Shown here: piece by piece, positions 1-8,695 of the stretch
Numbering within the stretch: the stretch's first letter is position 1
How the letters are laid out: the number at the start of each line of letters is the position of its first letter
Source of the DNA: Desulfobacteraceae bacterium
GTDB taxonomy: Bacteria > Desulfobacterota > Desulfobacteria > Desulfobacterales > Desulfosarcinaceae
Assembly: GCA_027068085.1 (NCBI GenBank)
Contig: JAMOUQ010000044.1
Location: forward strand, 30,995-94,994
Reading direction: 5' to 3'
Length of the DNA stretch: 64,000 bases
Position numbers and translations under genes: made by a program
The notes under the pieces: model-generated
Told to the model about the DNA's origin: nothing
Seen by the model: the letters and a program-made list of their open reading frames with translations, nothing else
Databases searched by the model: none

Positions 1-2
1 AG

Positions 3-446
3 AGCCTCTTCCCGCTGCTGCTGGAACGGCTCAACATTTTTACCGATCCGCAGCGGCCCATGACGGTGACCGAGGGCATCTACGAGATCGGCAAACCGGA
101 TGAAAATTCGCCCGTGCTGGTAACCACCAACTTTGCCCTGACTTACTTCATAGTCTCCGGGGAGGTGGAAGGCAGCAAGGTGCCGGCATGGCTGATGATC
201 AAGGATTCTGAAGGCCTGAGCGTGCTGACGGCCTGGGCCGCCGGCAAGTTCGCCGGTGACGATGTGGGCATGTTCATCAAGAAGTCCGGGATAATGGACA
301 AGGTCAAGCATAAGGAGCTGATCATTCCGGGTTACGCGGCCTCCATAGTGGGCGACATCGAAGAAGAGCTTCCCGGCTGGAAGATCATCGTCGGTCCCCG
401 CGAAGCGGCTCATTTGCCTGCATTTTTAAGAGAAAAGTATTCATAA
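3..446 (+). CDS. acsC: Acetyl-CoA decarbonylase/synthase gamma subunit, C-terminal part (corrinoid iron-sulfur protein large subunit)
   Basis: Only the last 147 codons are in the window, and the frame is open to the left edge. The tail matches the C-terminal domain of the large corrinoid/iron-sulfur subunit (AcsC/CdhE). Examples are the segment SPVLVTTNFALTYFIVSGEV, the stretch ending KVPAWLMIKDSEG and the closing run with GYAASIVGDIEEELPGW. In that family this domain is the TIM-barrel/corrinoid-contacting part that presents the methylated cobamide to acetyl-CoA synthase and takes methyl groups from AcsE. The acsE gene follows about 130 bp downstream on the same strand, which supports the call and implies a Wood-Ljungdahl gene cluster to the left. 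The N-terminal 4Fe-4S part would lie outside the window and cannot be checked. Confidence 0.9.
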   Translation, partial: SLFPLLLERLNIFTDPQRPMTVTEGIYEIGKPDENSPVLVTTNFALTYFIVSGEVEGSKVPAWLMIKDSEGLSVLTAWAAGKFAGDDVGMFIKKSGIMDKVKHKELIIPGYAASIVGDIEEELPGWKIIVGPREAAHLPAFLREKYS

Positions 447-580
447 ACCGCCCGGCGGCCGCTTCATCGAGGCGGCCCCAAGGCAAACCCCGTTCGCCGG
501 CCGGATTGTAGGACAATACGGCTGATCATCAGGGCGCTCCATGATCCGGCTGGTGGATGCGGTGCAAAGAGGGAGGATGT

Positions 581-1474
581 ATGTTACTGATAGGTGAGAG
601 TCTGAACGTTATTTCCAAGGCCATCGGTAAGGCGTTCAAGGAACGTGATCCCAAGCCGATCCAGGAGGAAGCTCTTTTCCAGAAGGAAAAGGGTATGGAT
701 TATATAGACATCAACCTGGGTCCGGCCAAAAAAGACGGCCATGAGCTGATGCCCTGGGTGGTGGAAGTAGTCCAGGAGGTGGTGCCCGATGTTCCCCTGG
801 CCCTGGATACTTCAAACATCGACGCCATCGAGGCGGCCCTCAAAGTCGTCAAGGAGGTTCCGGGCAAATCCCACATAATAAATTCCATCATGGTCAGGCC
901 GGAACGTTATGAACGGATGGTGCCCATGGCGGCCGAGTACAATGCCGATTTCATCGCCCTGATGTGGGGCCCCGAAGGTCTGCCGCGGGATGAAAACGAG
1001 CGGGCCGCCCTGTGCGTGGAGTTGCTCTATTTCGCCAACGAGGCAGGCATTCCCAACGAGAAGATCTGGGTGGACGGAATAGTGACTCCGGTCAATATCC
1101 AGCAGCCCCAGGCCATCAGCCTGATGGAATTCCAGAAGATGCTGCCGGACATCGCCCCCGGGGCGCGCAGCACCTGTGGTCTTTCAAACATTTCCAATGG
1201 TCCCCCCAATCATCTTCGCCCCATCCTGAACCAGACCTACATGGTCATGCTCCAGAAATGCGGTATGGAATCGGTGATCGCCGACCCGCGCGACGACCAG
1301 CTGATTGCGATTGCCAAGGGACAGCGCCAGGATATCGTCGACCTGATCTACAAGATCATGGATGGCGAAGACGTGGACCGGTCAAGCCTGTCTGACGAAT
1401 TGCTGAAATACGCCAAGACGGTGGATGTCATTCTCGGGACCACCCTGTATTCTGATTCCTGGCTGGAGTTGTAA
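581..1474 (+). CDS. acsE: Methyltetrahydrofolate:corrinoid/iron-sulfur protein methyltransferase
   Basis: This 297-residue protein has the pterin-binding TIM-barrel signatures of the family: a DINLGPAKKDG turn near residues 48-58, LALDTSN in the next strands, the NSI strand and a GLSNISNG loop. The family moves the methyl group from methyl-tetrahydrofolate to the cobalt of AcsC/AcsD in the methyl branch of the Wood-Ljungdahl pathway. The ATG at 581 is preferred over an upstream in-frame ATG at 557, because GGGAGG lies just before it (571-576) and the homologous part begins with LLIGESLN. It is about 35 residues longer at the C-terminus than the roughly 262-residue clostridial enzyme. It follows acsC on the same strand and is closed by a terminator. 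The direction (CO2 fixation or acetate/acetyl-CoA oxidation) cannot be read from sequence. Confidence 0.93.
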   Translation: MLLIGESLNVISKAIGKAFKERDPKPIQEEALFQKEKGMDYIDINLGPAKKDGHELMPWVVEVVQEVVPDVPLALDTSNIDAIEAALKVVKEVPGKSHIINSIMVRPERYERMVPMAAEYNADFIALMWGPEGLPRDENERAALCVELLYFANEAGIPNEKIWVDGIVTPVNIQQPQAISLMEFQKMLPDIAPGARSTCGLSNISNGPPNHLRPILNQTYMVMLQKCGMESVIADPRDDQLIAIAKGQRQDIVDLIYKIMDGEDVDRSSLSDELLKYAKTVDVILGTTLYSDSWLEL

Positions 1475-1847
1475 TTTCCCCGGAACGGGGGTGCAGCCTA
1501 CGCAAGCCGGAAGCCCCGGAGAGCGGTCAGCCCTCCGGGGCTTTTTTATGTTACCGGGCCCGCTTTTAAGAGGCGGGCGGTTGGAAGCGGTTTAAGCCGC
1601 AAAAGGGGCGAGGGCGGGAGCGGCACCTTGGTTTCAGTCATAACGAATCGGTACTATTGACAATTTTTGCCTTATGGATTATTGATTGAATCCGGCTGGT
1701 CTACCAACCGATCAAATTGCTTTGCTTTTCAGGCATGCCAGTCTTGTTTTCCTCACGGCGACCAGTGTACAGCAAACATTCATACCGGGTAATCATGGTT
1801 AACCAACAATGAGGCGATGCTTTTACGGCAGGGAAAGTGGTGATTAG
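1475..1847. other. Intergenic region, 373 bp, between acsE and the PilZ gene
   Basis: It holds the acsE terminator, a second short hairpin (GCCCGC near 1558 pairing with GCGGGC near 1573) without a T-run, and then AT-richer DNA from about 1640 to 1840 that probably contains the promoter of the downstream PilZ/dikinase-like/GAPDH-like group. I cannot pick a convincing -35/-10 or -24/-12 pair. No credible reading frame was seen. Confidence 0.5.
1512..1547 (+). terminator. Intrinsic terminator after acsE
   Basis: A perfect 10-bp inverted repeat (AGCCCCGGAG at 1512-1521 and CTCCGGGGCT at 1533-1542) encloses an 11-nt loop and runs straight into a TTTTTT tract. This is a textbook rho-independent terminator for the acsC-acsE transcript. 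Confidence 0.9.
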
Positions 1848-2228
1848 ATGGTTTCAGAAAGAAGAAAGTATAGACGCGTCAAATTGTCGGTTGAAGACGG
1901 GTTTTTCGGCAACTTTCTGCTTCCCGATGGTTCCGTGATCAATGCCCCGCTGGTCGATTTGAGTGCCGGAGGGTTCAATTTCGCCCTGCCGAAGTCGGAT
2001 CGGCAAAAATTGAAGCCGGGCAGTAAACTGGTCATGGCCAAGATATTCGGGGCCACGAATTTCGAGCTGAGCAAGACTGCCGAGGCTCAGGTGCGCTGGA
2101 TGGGCGACCCGGAGCCTGACGGAACGGTGCCGGTGGGTTGCCAGTTCCAGGACCTGGACGAATCCGAACGTTCCCGGATCGAACGTTTCGTCGACCAGGA
2201 AAGAGTGATAAGGGGACAATATGACTGA
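1848..2228 (+). CDS. PilZ-domain protein (cyclic-di-GMP effector candidate)
   Basis: This is a 126-residue single-domain protein. Both halves of the PilZ c-di-GMP-binding signature are present: the basic RRKYRR motif at residues 5-10 and DLSAGG at 37-42 (the D/NxSxxG motif). There is no signal peptide or transmembrane segment, so it should be cytoplasmic. The family binds c-di-GMP and passes the signal to a partner, but nothing here identifies the partner. It lies 50 bp upstream of the large dikinase-like gene on the same strand and probably shares its transcript, so that enzyme is an obvious candidate target; this is inference. The window has two other PilZ genes, and this one resembles neither outside the motifs. 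Confidence 0.85.
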   Translation: MVSERRKYRRVKLSVEDGFFGNFLLPDGSVINAPLVDLSAGGFNFALPKSDRQKLKPGSKLVMAKIFGATNFELSKTAEAQVRWMGDPEPDGTVPVGCQFQDLDESERSRIERFVDQERVIRGQYD

Positions 2229-2278
2229 ATCGCCGCAGCACCGGACTGTGGCGGCACTATTTGTCCCGGAGGGTAAAG

Positions 2279-5200
2279 ATGATCAAGTCCCAGGCCCTTG
2301 AGATCAACCTGGCCCGGACCAGGGTAGAAGTTTCCATCGATCCCAGCTACCTGCCCGTTCAGAGGGTGATGGAGCAGTACTTCGGGCTCAGGGAATCGGT
2401 GCATTCATTTTTGATCGAAGTCTCCCATCCTTACAAAAACTGGCAATACATAGTCAGTGAAGCCCGCAGCCTGGCCTTCAATTATTTTCATCTTTTCCTG
2501 AGACACCCCGAAGGTGATGTCGCCGCAGAGAGAATAATCGGGCTGTTCTTCGACGCCCTGGAGGTTTCAAAGCCGGCCGGGGTAAACGTCGATGCCGCCG
2601 ACAACATGCTGCTTTACCTGCAGAAGATAGTCAAGGAGGCCGGCAAACAGCACGCTTCTTTTTTCCGGCTCGCCATCGAAACCATGGATAGGATCACCGG
2701 ACTGTCCGACGAGTCGTTCTTTCTCTTTGTCAAAAGCTACTATTCCATCAAGAGCCTGGTGGAGGCGGCAAAAAGCCTGGAAGTCGCCCTGCCGGAGCAG
2801 GTCCGGGTCATGCGGCGTTTGCTTGAAAGGCATTTGCGGCGCACTTACGATTACTGGGCGGCCATAGAAGACCCCCGGCAATGGTTCGCCAAGCAGTGCG
2901 CAGGACAAGAGCTGCCCCGGGCGCTGGACGGGACTTTTGCCACCATAACTCATGGAGCACTTGACCGCTACCGCCTGGTACTCGAAGAGCTGGCCGCCGC
3001 CGAAGGTGAAGATGAAGCGGTTTTACAGAGCCTGCTGGAGTTGCCCGATTTTGGCGACATCATCCGGACATACCGCCGGATTGCCCGCAAGATGGAACAG
3101 GCCGCCGGAGATGCCCGGCTGGGGGTGCACTGGAAGGTTCTTTTTCTTTTTCACATGATGCGCATCCCGGGGCTGGCGGTTCTGCACGAAGACGTGCTGC
3201 GGGATGTCAACCGCACCCTTGACCGGCTGATGGCCGACCGGAACCGCAATGAAGTATTCAAACTCATAGACAGCACCGTTCCCGTTCTCCGTCAGGCCAT
3301 GGGCGACTATCCGTCAACCGCCCTGGCCTGCGTTCTCAGCCTGGGACGCAATGTTTACCGCACCGGCGACAACGAACTGGTGGCTCACCTGATATCCCGC
3401 ATCGTGGAATTGGAATTTCAGACACCCGGTCTTGGCGGCGTGGGCAATGACTGGCAGATCAGGGTCAACCCGGCCCACATTCAGAACATCAGGGTCTGGA
3501 TGGAGCTGATCGAGATGAGCCCCAAGTGGTCCACCCGCCTTTTGTCGAGCCTGATCGTCCACCTGGCCGTAAGCGGCGTATTCATCAAAGACACCGATCT
3601 TTTCGGCCGGGATATCACCCGTTTCCTCAATTCCGAAATTGCGCCGGTCTACAACCTGGCCAAGCAGCTGGCCAGGTTGTTTCCGGCCTATTTCAATGAT
3701 ATCGGGGCCGAGGGAGAGCTGCGCGACATCTCGACCCGGATAGACGAGCTTTGCCACCGCCGCGATCCGCTGATTCACTTTCTGCGCAAGCAGAGCCATG
3801 TCGAGAGCAGCAACCAGATTCTCGATTTCATGGAAGCGACGATTCTCTTCTGGGCCACCGGCGACAAGCAGGGCCTGGCTCCCTATATGCCGCCCAACAT
3901 TTTCCAGCAGGTGGAGACAAGCGGTGAGTTCGTGGACGGGGTCCGGAAGGTAATCAGCCATCTGGCCGACCGGGGGGTGGCGATACCCAAAGGTTTGCTC
4001 GAAGTCGACCGGGAACGGCTGGAGGAAATGATAAACCGGTGCTCCCGGGCAAAGCCAATCGACCGCAAGCGGGTGCTGCTGCTTGCTCAGTTCTACAAGT
4101 TGCTGAATCAAAAATACAATCTGGAATTTTTCGACATTCACCAGCACATGGAGCAGCTTGCCGCCGAAGCTTTTCCCGACCTTGACCGCCTGCGGGTTGC
4201 GCTCCGGGAGCCTGAGCTTAAGAGCCGGGTATTCAAGCTGCTGGATTTCATGGAGCGGCTTAAAGGTTTGATCCTTTCTGAAAAGTCTTACCAGGTCAAG
4301 GAGGACATCTACAAAAAACGTCATTTCACGGTCGACATACCCTCCATGTACGGCAGCTACCATGAGCTGAAGTTCGATGCCATGGGGCTGACCCTGAGGC
4401 TGGAGGCCCTGGTCAACGTCCTGTTCGAAGAGCTGATCGCAGGCATCGATCTTTCCCTGATCACCAAGGCCACTTTCTACCAGATCTATGACCGCCTGAT
4501 GCTTTTCGACAAGGCGCTCAAAATCGACGGTATTTCCTCGGTGGAGCTTGAAAGGCAGCTCGACCTGCTGGCCCATTCGCTGGAGGTAAAGGGGTTCAGC
4601 TTCACCCAGTATCTGGATATCTTCAAGGGATTTGCCCAGGCCGTCAAGAACATAATCAACGACTACTTCAACAATGTCCACGGAGACAATCTGACCAGGG
4701 TGCTTTCGCGCCTGGAGCCGGACCGGATCCTGGACAAGTTTCTTCCCTCGGAAGGACTCGAAGACCGGGTCAAGCTGCATCACCGGGTGTCTGAGATTTT
4801 CTTCCGGGACCGGATCGCCATGTCACTGGGGCTCCAGCAGCTCGATGTTTTTTTGAGCCGTATCCTCAACACCCTGTTCAACCAGTCCGACAAGCTGCCC
4901 AAGGACAAGCTTCAGCTGCTGCTCAACTACGATCCCCAGCGGGCCATGACATCCCTGGAAAGGCCCAACAGCCTTGCCACCGGGATAATCTATCTGGGCA
5001 ACAAGGGCCTCAACCTGCTCAAGCTGAAAAACCTGGGGCTGCGGATTCCCACCGGCTTCATAATAACCACCGAAGTCTTTCGCTGCCGGGATATAATCGA
5101 TACCTTTCCGGCAGCCGAGCAGAATTTCAAGGAACAGGTGGCCGGACACATTCAGGAAATGGAAAAGGTCACCGGCAAACGCTTCGGTGATCCCCAAAAT

Positions 5201-6463
5201 CCGCTGCTGCTGTCGGTGCGCAGCGGTTCTTCCATCTCCCAGCCGGGCATGATGGACACCTTCCTGGATGTGGGAATCAACGAGGAAATAGCCGCCGGTC
5301 TTGCCGTCAGTACCGGAAACCCCTGGTTCGCCTGGGACTGTTACCGCCGTTTTCTGCAGTGCTTCGGCATGTCACGATCGATGGAGCGGGACGATTTCGA
5401 CAGTGTTATCAGCGAGTTCAAACAGGAGATCGGTATCCCCCTCAAAAGGGGTTTCACCGGTGAGCAGATGCGCCGTGTGGCCCTGGCCTACAAGCGGCTG
5501 ATCCAGGACCGCGGATACAGAATCCCTGAAGATCCTTTCGAGCAGCTTCTGACCACCATCAAGAGCGTTCTCGATTCGTGGGAATCGCAGAAGGCAAGAA
5601 CCTATCGCAAGATCATGGGTATATCCGACGACTGGGGAACGGCGGTCACGGTTCAGGCCATGGTCTACGGAAACGTGTCGGAAAATTCCGGAACCGGGGT
5701 GGTCTTTACCCACAACCCGCGCTGGTCCGGTGACAGCCTCAACCTCTGGGGAGATTTCGCCCTCGGCAATCAGGGTGAAGACGTGGTGGCCGGGCTCGTT
5801 CAGACCCTGCCGATTTCAGTCAAGCAGCAGGAAATCGAGATGCGTAACACGGACATCACCCTCGAGACCCATTTCCCGGAAATCTATCAGACAATGAAGC
5901 GCTGGGCCAAGATGCTGGTCTATGACAAGGGCTGGAGCCCCCAGGAAATGGAATTTACTTTTGAAAGCCCTTCGGAGAAAGATCTTTATCTCCTTCAGGC
6001 CAGGGACATGGCCATCAGGGAGCGCAAGAGCGTGTTCACTTTTTCACCGGAGTCCGAGAAAAAGGCAGACTATATAGGCTCCGGCATCGGTGTGTCCGGC
6101 GGCGCCATGAGCGGCAGGGTTGTTTTCAGCCTGGAAGAGATGGAATATTGGCGCGAGCGCGAGCCGGACACGGATCTGATTCTGGTCCGCGGCGATACCG
6201 TGCCCGACGATATCAAGGAGATATACGCTGCCAACGGCCTGCTGACCGCCAGGGGCGGAGCCACCTCTCATGCCGCGGTGGTGGCCCACAGGCTGGGCAA
6301 GACATGCGTGGTAGGTTGCGGCAACATGGTTTGCGACGAAAAAAGACGTATCGTCAGGTTTGCCGGCACAGAGCTGAAAAGCGGCGACCGGCTCAGTATT
6401 GACGGCCGCAAGGGAACGGTTTATCAAGGTAAGATGAAAATCAACGAAACTCACAGCGTTTGA
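2279..6463 (+). CDS. Large PPDK-like protein: unknown N-terminal region + ATP-grasp + phosphohistidine swivel domain, no PEP barrel
   Basis: This is a 1394-residue protein. Residues of about 900-1250 match the nucleotide-binding domain of pyruvate phosphate dikinase: YLGNKG near 906, LSVRSGSSISQPGMMDT near 980, SGTGVVFTHNP, GNQGEDVVAG and EMEFTFE. Residues of about 1255-1375 match the swivelling domain, with GGATSHAAVV carrying the phosphohistidine near 1331. The PEP/pyruvate TIM barrel that follows in real PPDK is missing, so it cannot be an ordinary PPDK. The first ~890 residues are unrecognised and look mainly helical. By analogy with other modular dikinases they may hold the acceptor site; this is inference. 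Start: ATG 2279 has GGAGGG at 2268-2273, better than an upstream TTG at 2261. It is followed 41 bp later by a GAPDH-like gene. Confidence 0.85.
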   Translation: MIKSQALEINLARTRVEVSIDPSYLPVQRVMEQYFGLRESVHSFLIEVSHPYKNWQYIVSEARSLAFNYFHLFLRHPEGDVAAERIIGLFFDALEVSKPAGVNVDAADNMLLYLQKIVKEAGKQHASFFRLAIETMDRITGLSDESFFLFVKSYYSIKSLVEAAKSLEVALPEQVRVMRRLLERHLRRTYDYWAAIEDPRQWFAKQCAGQELPRALDGTFATITHGALDRYRLVLEELAAAEGEDEAVLQSLLELPDFGDIIRTYRRIARKMEQAAGDARLGVHWKVLFLFHMMRIPGLAVLHEDVLRDVNRTLDRLMADRNRNEVFKLIDSTVPVLRQAMGDYPSTALACVLSLGRNVYRTGDNELVAHLISRIVELEFQTPGLGGVGNDWQIRVNPAHIQNIRVWMELIEMSPKWSTRLLSSLIVHLAVSGVFIKDTDLFGRDITRFLNSEIAPVYNLAKQLARLFPAYFNDIGAEGELRDISTRIDELCHRRDPLIHFLRKQSHVESSNQILDFMEATILFWATGDKQGLAPYMPPNIFQQVETSGEFVDGVRKVISHLADRGVAIPKGLLEVDRERLEEMINRCSRAKPIDRKRVLLLAQFYKLLNQKYNLEFFDIHQHMEQLAAEAFPDLDRLRVALREPELKSRVFKLLDFMERLKGLILSEKSYQVKEDIYKKRHFTVDIPSMYGSYHELKFDAMGLTLRLEALVNVLFEELIAGIDLSLITKATFYQIYDRLMLFDKALKIDGISSVELERQLDLLAHSLEVKGFSFTQYLDIFKGFAQAVKNIINDYFNNVHGDNLTRVLSRLEPDRILDKFLPSEGLEDRVKLHHRVSEIFFRDRIAMSLGLQQLDVFLSRILNTLFNQSDKLPKDKLQLLLNYDPQRAMTSLERPNSLATGIIYLGNKGLNLLKLKNLGLRIPTGFIITTEVFRCRDIIDTFPAAEQNFKEQVAGHIQEMEKVTGKRFGDPQNPLLLSVRSGSSISQPGMMDTFLDVGINEEIAAGLAVSTGNPWFAWDCYRRFLQCFGMSRSMERDDFDSVISEFKQEIGIPLKRGFTGEQMRRVALAYKRLIQDRGYRIPEDPFEQLLTTIKSVLDSWESQKARTYRKIMGISDDWGTAVTVQAMVYGNVSENSGTGVVFTHNPRWSGDSLNLWGDFALGNQGEDVVAGLVQTLPISVKQQEIEMRNTDITLETHFPEIYQTMKRWAKMLVYDKGWSPQEMEFTFESPSEKDLYLLQARDMAIRERKSVFTFSPESEKKADYIGSGIGVSGGAMSGRVVFSLEEMEYWREREPDTDLILVRGDTVPDDIKEIYAANGLLTARGGATSHAAVVAHRLGKTCVVGCGNMVCDEKRRIVRFAGTELKSGDRLSIDGRKGTVYQGKMKINETHSV

Positions 6464-6504
6464 TATTGTGGCTGTACGCTTTGCAATGAGCAAGGGAGGA
6501 GACG

Positions 6505-7767
6505 ATGGACACCGCTGGGGAGAAGGAATCCGGAAAGGCTCTCGGTATCAATGGCTTCGGGCGGATAGGAAAGCTGACGGTCTGGCACCACGTGGCCAGG
6601 AGATATTTCAGCCGGATCGTGATCAACATCGGGCGCCGGGTTGGAACCGGGCTGGACGATATCGCCCACTATCTGGAACGTGATTCGACCTACGGCACTC
6701 TGCACGGGTTCTTGTACGGTCATCAGGGCAAGCCGGTCATCGAGGCCCTGGACGAAGCCGGCTCGAGCATGCTGGTCAATGGAGTCAAAGTGACGTTTTT
6801 GCGCCGGAGCCGCAACCCGGCTCAGATAGACTGGCAGAGTCACGGGGTCCGGCTGGTGGTCGATACGACCGGTAAATTCCTGGATCCCGTCCCGGAACCG
6901 GACGACCCCAAGGGTGCGTTAAGAGGACATCTGGTTGGCGGCGTCCGCAAGGTGATCGCTTCGGCTCCGTTTAAGATCAGGGACAAAAGCCGCTCCATGC
7001 CCCATGATGCCATTACCACGGTGATGGGCGTAAACGGCGAGGATTACGATCCCCGGCGTCACGTCCTGATCTCCAATGCGTCGTGTACCACCACCTGCCT
7101 GGCCCACATGATGAAGCCCCTGCTGCACGCCTTTGGCGCCCAGCGGATCCTGTCGGCCTCCATGGCAACGGTGCACGCGGCCACAGGCTCCCAGCAGGTG
7201 CTGGACCGGCTTCCCGGGGCCGGCAAGAGCGACCTGCGGAAAAACCGCAGCATACTCAACAACATCATCCTCACCACCACCGGTGCGGCCAAGGCCCTGG
7301 CCCTGGTGATTCCGGAGATGGCCAACATCGGTTTCATCGCCGAATCGGTCCGCGTTCCGACAAGCACCGGATCGTTGATCATCCTGGTTCTCAGCCTGCA
7401 GGAGGAACTGGGCGCGCCCAACATCACCCGGGATGCAATCAACGCCATTTACCGCCGGGCCGCCGAGCAGGACCCCAAAGGCTACCTGTGTTATACCGAA
7501 AAGCAGAATGTCTCGGGCGACATCGTGGGTATGCCCAGGGCGGCCGCCATCATCGAGGGCCATGAGACCCATACCAGGACCGCCGAGCTGACCATCGACC
7601 TGCGCAATGTGTCCGGCCTGCCCCCGGAAGTTCTGGACAAGCTGGAAAGCACCGTCATCCGCCCCCAGGTGACCCAGGCCGTGATCTACGGCTGGTACGA
7701 CAACGAGTACGGCAGCTATGTCAACATGCTTGCCGATCGCACCGTGGCGGTGGCCGAAACCCTGTGA
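6505..7767 (+). CDS. Divergent glyceraldehyde-3-phosphate dehydrogenase paralogue
   Basis: This 420-residue protein is longer than usual GAPDH (about 335). It has the Rossmann start INGFGRIG (14-22), the catalytic loop SNASCTTTCLA with Cys194, the general base His224 in ATVHA, and WYDNEYG near the end. Departures from the family are visible. The residue that usually fixes NAD specificity (Asp in INDL) is replaced (INIGRR). The invariant Asn after SCTT is Thr. The anion-site region RVPTPNVS reads RVPTSTGS. There are added segments around residues 125-165 and an 11-residue N-terminal extension. The catalytic pair is intact, so it may be an enzyme with altered cofactor or substrate preference. 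A GGGAGGAG Shine-Dalgarno precedes the ATG. It is probably co-transcribed with the dikinase-like gene. Confidence 0.85.
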   Translation: MDTAGEKESGKALGINGFGRIGKLTVWHHVARRYFSRIVINIGRRVGTGLDDIAHYLERDSTYGTLHGFLYGHQGKPVIEALDEAGSSMLVNGVKVTFLRRSRNPAQIDWQSHGVRLVVDTTGKFLDPVPEPDDPKGALRGHLVGGVRKVIASAPFKIRDKSRSMPHDAITTVMGVNGEDYDPRRHVLISNASCTTTCLAHMMKPLLHAFGAQRILSASMATVHAATGSQQVLDRLPGAGKSDLRKNRSILNNIILTTTGAAKALALVIPEMANIGFIAESVRVPTSTGSLIILVLSLQEELGAPNITRDAINAIYRRAAEQDPKGYLCYTEKQNVSGDIVGMPRAAAIIEGHETHTRTAELTIDLRNVSGLPPEVLDKLESTVIRPQVTQAVIYGWYDNEYGSYVNMLADRTVAVAETL

Positions 7768-7825
7768 CCCGTGCGGGTACGCCGTGGCGGGCCGGGTTGA
7801 AGTTTCAAGGCGCGGTCAAACGGGG

Positions 7826-8695
7826 TTATTGACGGCAGTGCCCGGAGGCGCGCTTCCCAAAGTCCTCCCTGAAACGGTTTGTCAAGGCTACGAATTCTGC
7901 CACCGACAAGGTTTCGGCCCGCCGTCGCGGATCTATTCCGGCTTCTGTCAACAGCCGGCCGGCCTTTTCGGAATCGAGTTCGCCGAGGCCTCCGGCAAGT
8001 GAGTTGCGCAGGGTCTTGCGTCGCCGGCCGAAGGCGGCCCTTACTATCCGGCGCAGCACCTTTTCGTCGGTGCGCAGGCCGGCGGGCGGTTTGCGGAAGT
8101 CGATCCTGATCACCATGGAATCGACCTTGGGCCGCGGGTAGAAAGCGCTGGCCGGCACGAGGCAGACCGTTTCGATGGTTGCGCAATACTGCAGCAGGAC
8201 CGACAGGCGGCCGTAACTCTTGCTGCCCGGAGCCGCTGCCAGACGCCGGGCCAGCTCCTTCTGGAACATCAGGACGGCGGTCCGTATCGAGCGCCGCTGG
8301 TCGATCAATCTTATCACCACCTGGGAGGAAATATTGTAAGGCAGATTGCCGAGGACCTTCAGGCCCCGGGGTGGTGCCATGGACGTGAAATCGCAGGTCA
8401 GGACGTCCCGTGACAGGATATCGACGTTTTCAAACCGACAGACGGCAAGCTCGGTTTTCAGCAGCTCGGCCAGGCGGATGTCTTTTTCTATGGCTATAAC
8501 CCGGCGGGCCACCCCGGCGGCCGGTATGGTCAGGGCTCCCAGCCCGGCCCCTATTTCCGCCACCGTGTCCTCTGCGCTCAGAGCGGCTGCCGAGACGATG
8601 GCGCCGGCAACCCGGGGATCGGTCAGGAAATTCTGCCCCATGTTTTTGCGAGGCTTCAACTGCCATGCCTTAAGCAGGGTTCGGGGGGCCGTCAT
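7826..8695 (-). CDS. rsmA: 16S rRNA (adenine1518/1519-N6)-dimethyltransferase
   Basis: This is a 289-residue RsmA/KsgA protein. It has the N-terminal KPRKNMGQNFLTD motif, the SAM-binding motif EIGAGLGALT (47-56), the catalytic NLPYN (117-121) and the C-terminal FGRRRKTLRNSL helix. The family dimethylates two adjacent adenines in helix 45 of 16S rRNA during small-subunit maturation. An in-frame upstream ATG at 8740 exists, but the conserved part begins near MTAPRTLLKAW. The start at 8695 has GAGG about 11 nt upstream and overlaps the end of the DUF2062 gene by 26 bp, which suggests translational coupling. It converges on the GAPDH-like gene. Confidence 0.95.
   Translation of the reverse strand: MTAPRTLLKAWQLKPRKNMGQNFLTDPRVAGAIVSAAALSAEDTVAEIGAGLGALTIPAAGVARRVIAIEKDIRLAELLKTELAVCRFENVDILSRDVLTCDFTSMAPPRGLKVLGNLPYNISSQVVIRLIDQRRSIRTAVLMFQKELARRLAAAPGSKSYGRLSVLLQYCATIETVCLVPASAFYPRPKVDSMVIRIDFRKPPAGLRTDEKVLRRIVRAAFGRRRKTLRNSLAGGLGELDSEKAGRLLTEAGIDPRRRAETLSVAEFVALTNRFREDFGKRASGHCRQ

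Noticed and set aside
3314..4783. 489-codon minus-strand frame inside the dikinase-like gene
   Set aside because: A long antisense frame is expected in GC-rich DNA opposite a coding frame; it has no domain match and the plus-strand gene is clear.
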